NCBI RefSeq assembly: GCF_902498995.1
Contig: NZ_CABVLY010000004.1
Coordinates: forward strand, 1-64,000
Direction: 5' to 3'
Length of the DNA: 64,000 nucleotides
From: Burkholderia anthina
GTDB lineage: Bacteria > Pseudomonadota > Gammaproteobacteria > Burkholderiales > Burkholderiaceae
In this document: positions 62,424 to 64,000 of the stretch, piece after piece
How the letters are laid out: each line of letters opens with the position of its first letter
Numbering within the stretch: position 1 is the first letter of the stretch
Translations under genes and position numbers: made by a program
Notes under the pieces: model-generated
Database searches by the model: none
What the model was told of the DNA's origin: nothing
What the model saw: the letters and a program-made list of their open reading frames with translations, nothing else

Positions 62424-63074
62424 TCACTCTTCGTGCTGCGTCGTGCCGCGCATCCCGAGCCGCACGAGTTCGGCGAGCGACGTTGCGCCGAGCTTCTCGC
62501 GGATGTGTGCGCGATGCACTTCGACCGTCTTGTAGCTGATGTTCAGTTCGGCGGCGATCACTTTTGATGCCTTGCCCTCGATCAGCAGGTCGAACACCTC
62601 GCGTTCGCGTGCCGACAACTGCTTGAGCAGATCTTGCGTCTGGTTGTCCGCCTGGGCCTGCCGGTATTCGCGCAGGCCCACCTTCAGCGCATCGGCGACC
62701 TTGTCGATCAGATCCTGGTCGTTATAAGGCTTTTCAAGAAAATCGTAGGCGCCGCCCTTCATCGCGCGAACGGTCATCGGGATGTCGCCATGCGCGGTCA
62801 GGAAGATGATCGGAAGCCGGAATCCGGCGGCGCGCATGCTTTCCTGCAATTCGAATCCGCCCATGTACGGCATGCGAATGTCGAGCAGCAGGCAGCCGGG
62901 GATCTCCGGATCGGCGCCGGACAGAAATTCGCGCCCGTTCGAGAACACGTCCACCCGGTGTCCGACCGATTCGAGCAGCCAGCGCAGCGACACGCGTACC
63001 GCTTCGTCGTCGTCCACGACGTAGATTCTGGGCTCGGGGTCGCGAAGAGGGGAACTCGATCGACGGCTGTCCAT
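62424..63074 (-). CDS. FixJ/LuxR-type two-component response regulator
   Basis: Protein of 216 residues: a receiver domain with acidic pocket D21/D22, phospho-acceptor D65 (CLLLDIRMPYMGG) and the conserved lysine in FLEKPYND, joined to a GerE/LuxR helix-turn-helix (LSAREREVFDLLIEGKASKV, IAAELNISYKTVEVHRAHIR). FixJ/StyR-like. No kinase gene is adjacent; the PAS kinase at 54310 is the natural partner. It is expected to bind the shared operators upstream of the island's promoters. ATG 63074; the RBS is weak. Confidence 0.9.
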   Translation of the reverse strand: MDSRRSSSPLRDPEPRIYVVDDDEAVRVSLRWLLESVGHRVDVFSNGREFLSGADPEIPGCLLLDIRMPYMGGFELQESMRAAGFRLPIIFLTAHGDIPMTVRAMKGGAYDFLEKPYNDQDLIDKVADALKVGLREYRQAQADNQTQDLLKQLSAREREVFDLLIEGKASKVIAAELNISYKTVEVHRAHIREKLGATSLAELVRLGMRGTTQHEE

Positions 63075-63130
63075 GTGCGCTTCCTGTGTCGGTGCTGCTT
63101 TTTCGGTAAAGTGGGGCGGGTAGTTCGATA

Positions 63131-63143
63131 TCCTGATTCAGGA
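63131..63143. promoter_or_regulatory. palindrome upstream of the response regulator gene
   Basis: TCCTGA-T-TCAGGA at 63131-63143 is a 6+1+6 palindrome about 57 bases upstream of the regulator start. It does not resemble the shared operator and may bind another regulator. Confidence 0.35.
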
Positions 63144-63235
63144 CTGAAATCGCGCCACGAACCTGTCGCGGTCCGCTGGACGCAGTTGGGTTTCGGTGTG
63201 GGCACCGTGGAAATTCTATCGTCTCAATATTGACC

Positions 63236-63725
63236 GGGACAGCCGGGAAAGTCCTCACCGGTCGTGTGTATGCAGCAGGCGAGTCGGAATGCGGTGAGCC
63301 TGGTTGGAGGGGCATCGGCGAACCCGACGGCCGCATCACGCGCCGCGCGCAAGCGATTGCGGATGCGTGCAACAGCGCCGGCCTGACGATCACCGTCAGC
63401 GACAACATTGTCGGCACGGTGTGGGAAAAACTGCTCATCAACGTCGCGACGGGCGCGATCACGGGCATCACCCGCGTCACCTACGGCCAGCTCTACGACG
63501 AGCCCGTTTTGAAGGCCGCCTCGCTTGCGGCCATCGACGAAGCGATGACCGTCGCGAAAGCCGCCGGCATCACGCTTTCCATCGACAACGCCGAAGACGC
63601 CCGGAACATGGCCGCCGAGGGCCTTTCACCCGCATTCGAAACCTCGATGCTGCAAAGCCTCGAGAAGTCGTCGGTCACCGAAATCGACTTCGTCAACGGC
63701 GCGGTCGTGCGGTGGGGCGAACGGC
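63236..63725 (+). pseudogene. ketopantoate reductase (ApbA/PanE family) remnant
   Basis: From about 63236 the plus strand encodes VLTGRVYAAGESECGEPGWR, NSAGLTITVSDNIVGTVWEK, LLINVATGAITGITRVTYGQ and SVTEIDFVNGAVVRWGERH, a good ketopantoate-reductase C-terminal domain. The N-terminal Rossmann half, including GxGxxG, is missing. After WGERH the frame runs into the next gene and the C-terminal tail (usually G-x-PTPxN) is lost. It therefore lacks both ends and is not expected to be active. Confidence 0.75.
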
Positions 63726-64000
63726 ATGAGCGCACCGAAAGCCTATCTCGAACACGTGCTCGGCATGACGATGCGAGAAATCGACGGCATGCGCGAGGCG
63801 CCGCGTCAGTACTGGACGCGGGGCGGTCTGCAGTTCATCAGCGCGCCGCGGCATGAAGGCACCGAAGGCCGGCTCGCGTATCCCGGCGTGATGTGCGAAG
63901 ACATCGAAGCGGCGATCGCCGCCGCGCAAGCGTTTGGTGTCACCGAACTGCCGCAGGGACGCAACTGGTTGCGTCTGCCCGACGGGCTCGTCGTCGAACT
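63726..64000 (+). CDS. VOC-family (glyoxalase-like) protein, partial at window end
   Basis: Begins at ATG 63726 (MSAPKAYLEHVLGMTMREID) and stays open to the end of the window (91 codons shown: APRQYWTRGGLQFISAPRHE, LAYPGVMCEDIEAAIAAAQA, LPQGRNWLRLPDGLVVE). This resembles vicinal-oxygen-chelate proteins. Their opening is usually HVAVRV-x-D-x(5-6)-FF-x-DVLGM; here HV joins directly to LGM, so about 15-20 codons including the first metal-ligand strand seem missing. It may therefore be a defective copy. The start lies within the preceding remnant. Confidence 0.55.
   Translation, partial: MSAPKAYLEHVLGMTMREIDGMREAPRQYWTRGGLQFISAPRHEGTEGRLAYPGVMCEDIEAAIAAAQAFGVTELPQGRNWLRLPDGLVVE

Overview
The window is high-GC proteobacterial DNA whose gene content fits Burkholderia sensu lato, most likely the Burkholderia cepacia complex. 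Supporting signs are a double-length UvrA paralogue, etfBA, the YtfQRT-YjfF sugar importer, many LysR/AraC regulators, a Burkholderia-type porin and several small catabolic operons. The assignment comes from gene families and style, not from a database match. No tRNA, rRNA, CRISPR array, transposase or prophage gene was seen.

Layout. 0-8 kb: small accessory genes (SDR, 2OG-oxygenase-like protein, an HxlR regulator broken by a 19-bp tandem duplication facing an NmrA-type oxidoreductase, DoxX-like protein, cold-shock protein, LprI-like protein, SxxK serine hydrolase). 8-13 kb: ytfQ-ytfR-ytfT-yjfF sugar ABC importer with ATGA overlaps. 13-15.4 kb: small conserved proteins and a LysR remnant. 15.3-21.4 kb: a 1964-residue tandem UvrA behind a strong LexA (SOS) box, ending at a clear terminator. 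21.6-24.2 kb: etfB-etfA-citE-like. 24.6-29.6 kb: diguanylate cyclase; LysR, Gfo/Idh/MocA oxidoreductase and MHS-type transporter. 29.8-42.6 kb: a proline/hydroxyproline region with two proline-racemase-superfamily enzymes (both Ser/Cys active-site type), an ornithine-cyclodeaminase-family putative pyrroline-2-carboxylate reductase, a polar amino-acid ABC transporter, a ProC-like protein, a GlxA-type regulator and a ProXp/YbaK tRNA deacylase, interrupted by an rhlE-type helicase. 43-49.5 kb: oxalate/formate-type MFS transporter with its 43-aa partner, then alpha/beta hydrolase, AraC regulator, RidA, FMN-binding protein and MFS transporter.

49.7-63.1 kb is the most interesting part: a self-contained catabolic island. 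It holds a StyA-type flavin monooxygenase with flavin reductase and SDR; a three-component Rieske oxygenase (oxygenase, ferredoxin, reductase); an acetamidase/formamidase with a four-cysteine insertion; an NTF2-fold protein and an unknown 113-aa protein; a porin, an NCS1 permease and a SemiSWEET; and a PAS histidine kinase plus a FixJ-type response regulator. Three separate promoters of the island carry the same inverted-repeat operator, WTAAGTR-N4-CAYCTA, with identical spacing. This ties the units into one regulon, probably controlled by the two-component system. The substrate is not known; a nitrogen-containing (hetero)aromatic compound is the best inference.

The window ends in a ketopantoate-reductase remnant joined to a VOC-family gene. 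Several genes are decaying (HxlR, a small frameshifted minus-strand gene at 6.6 kb, LysR at 14.8 kb, a tail fragment at 13.0 kb, ketopantoate reductase at 63.2 kb), as expected for an accessory-rich replicon.
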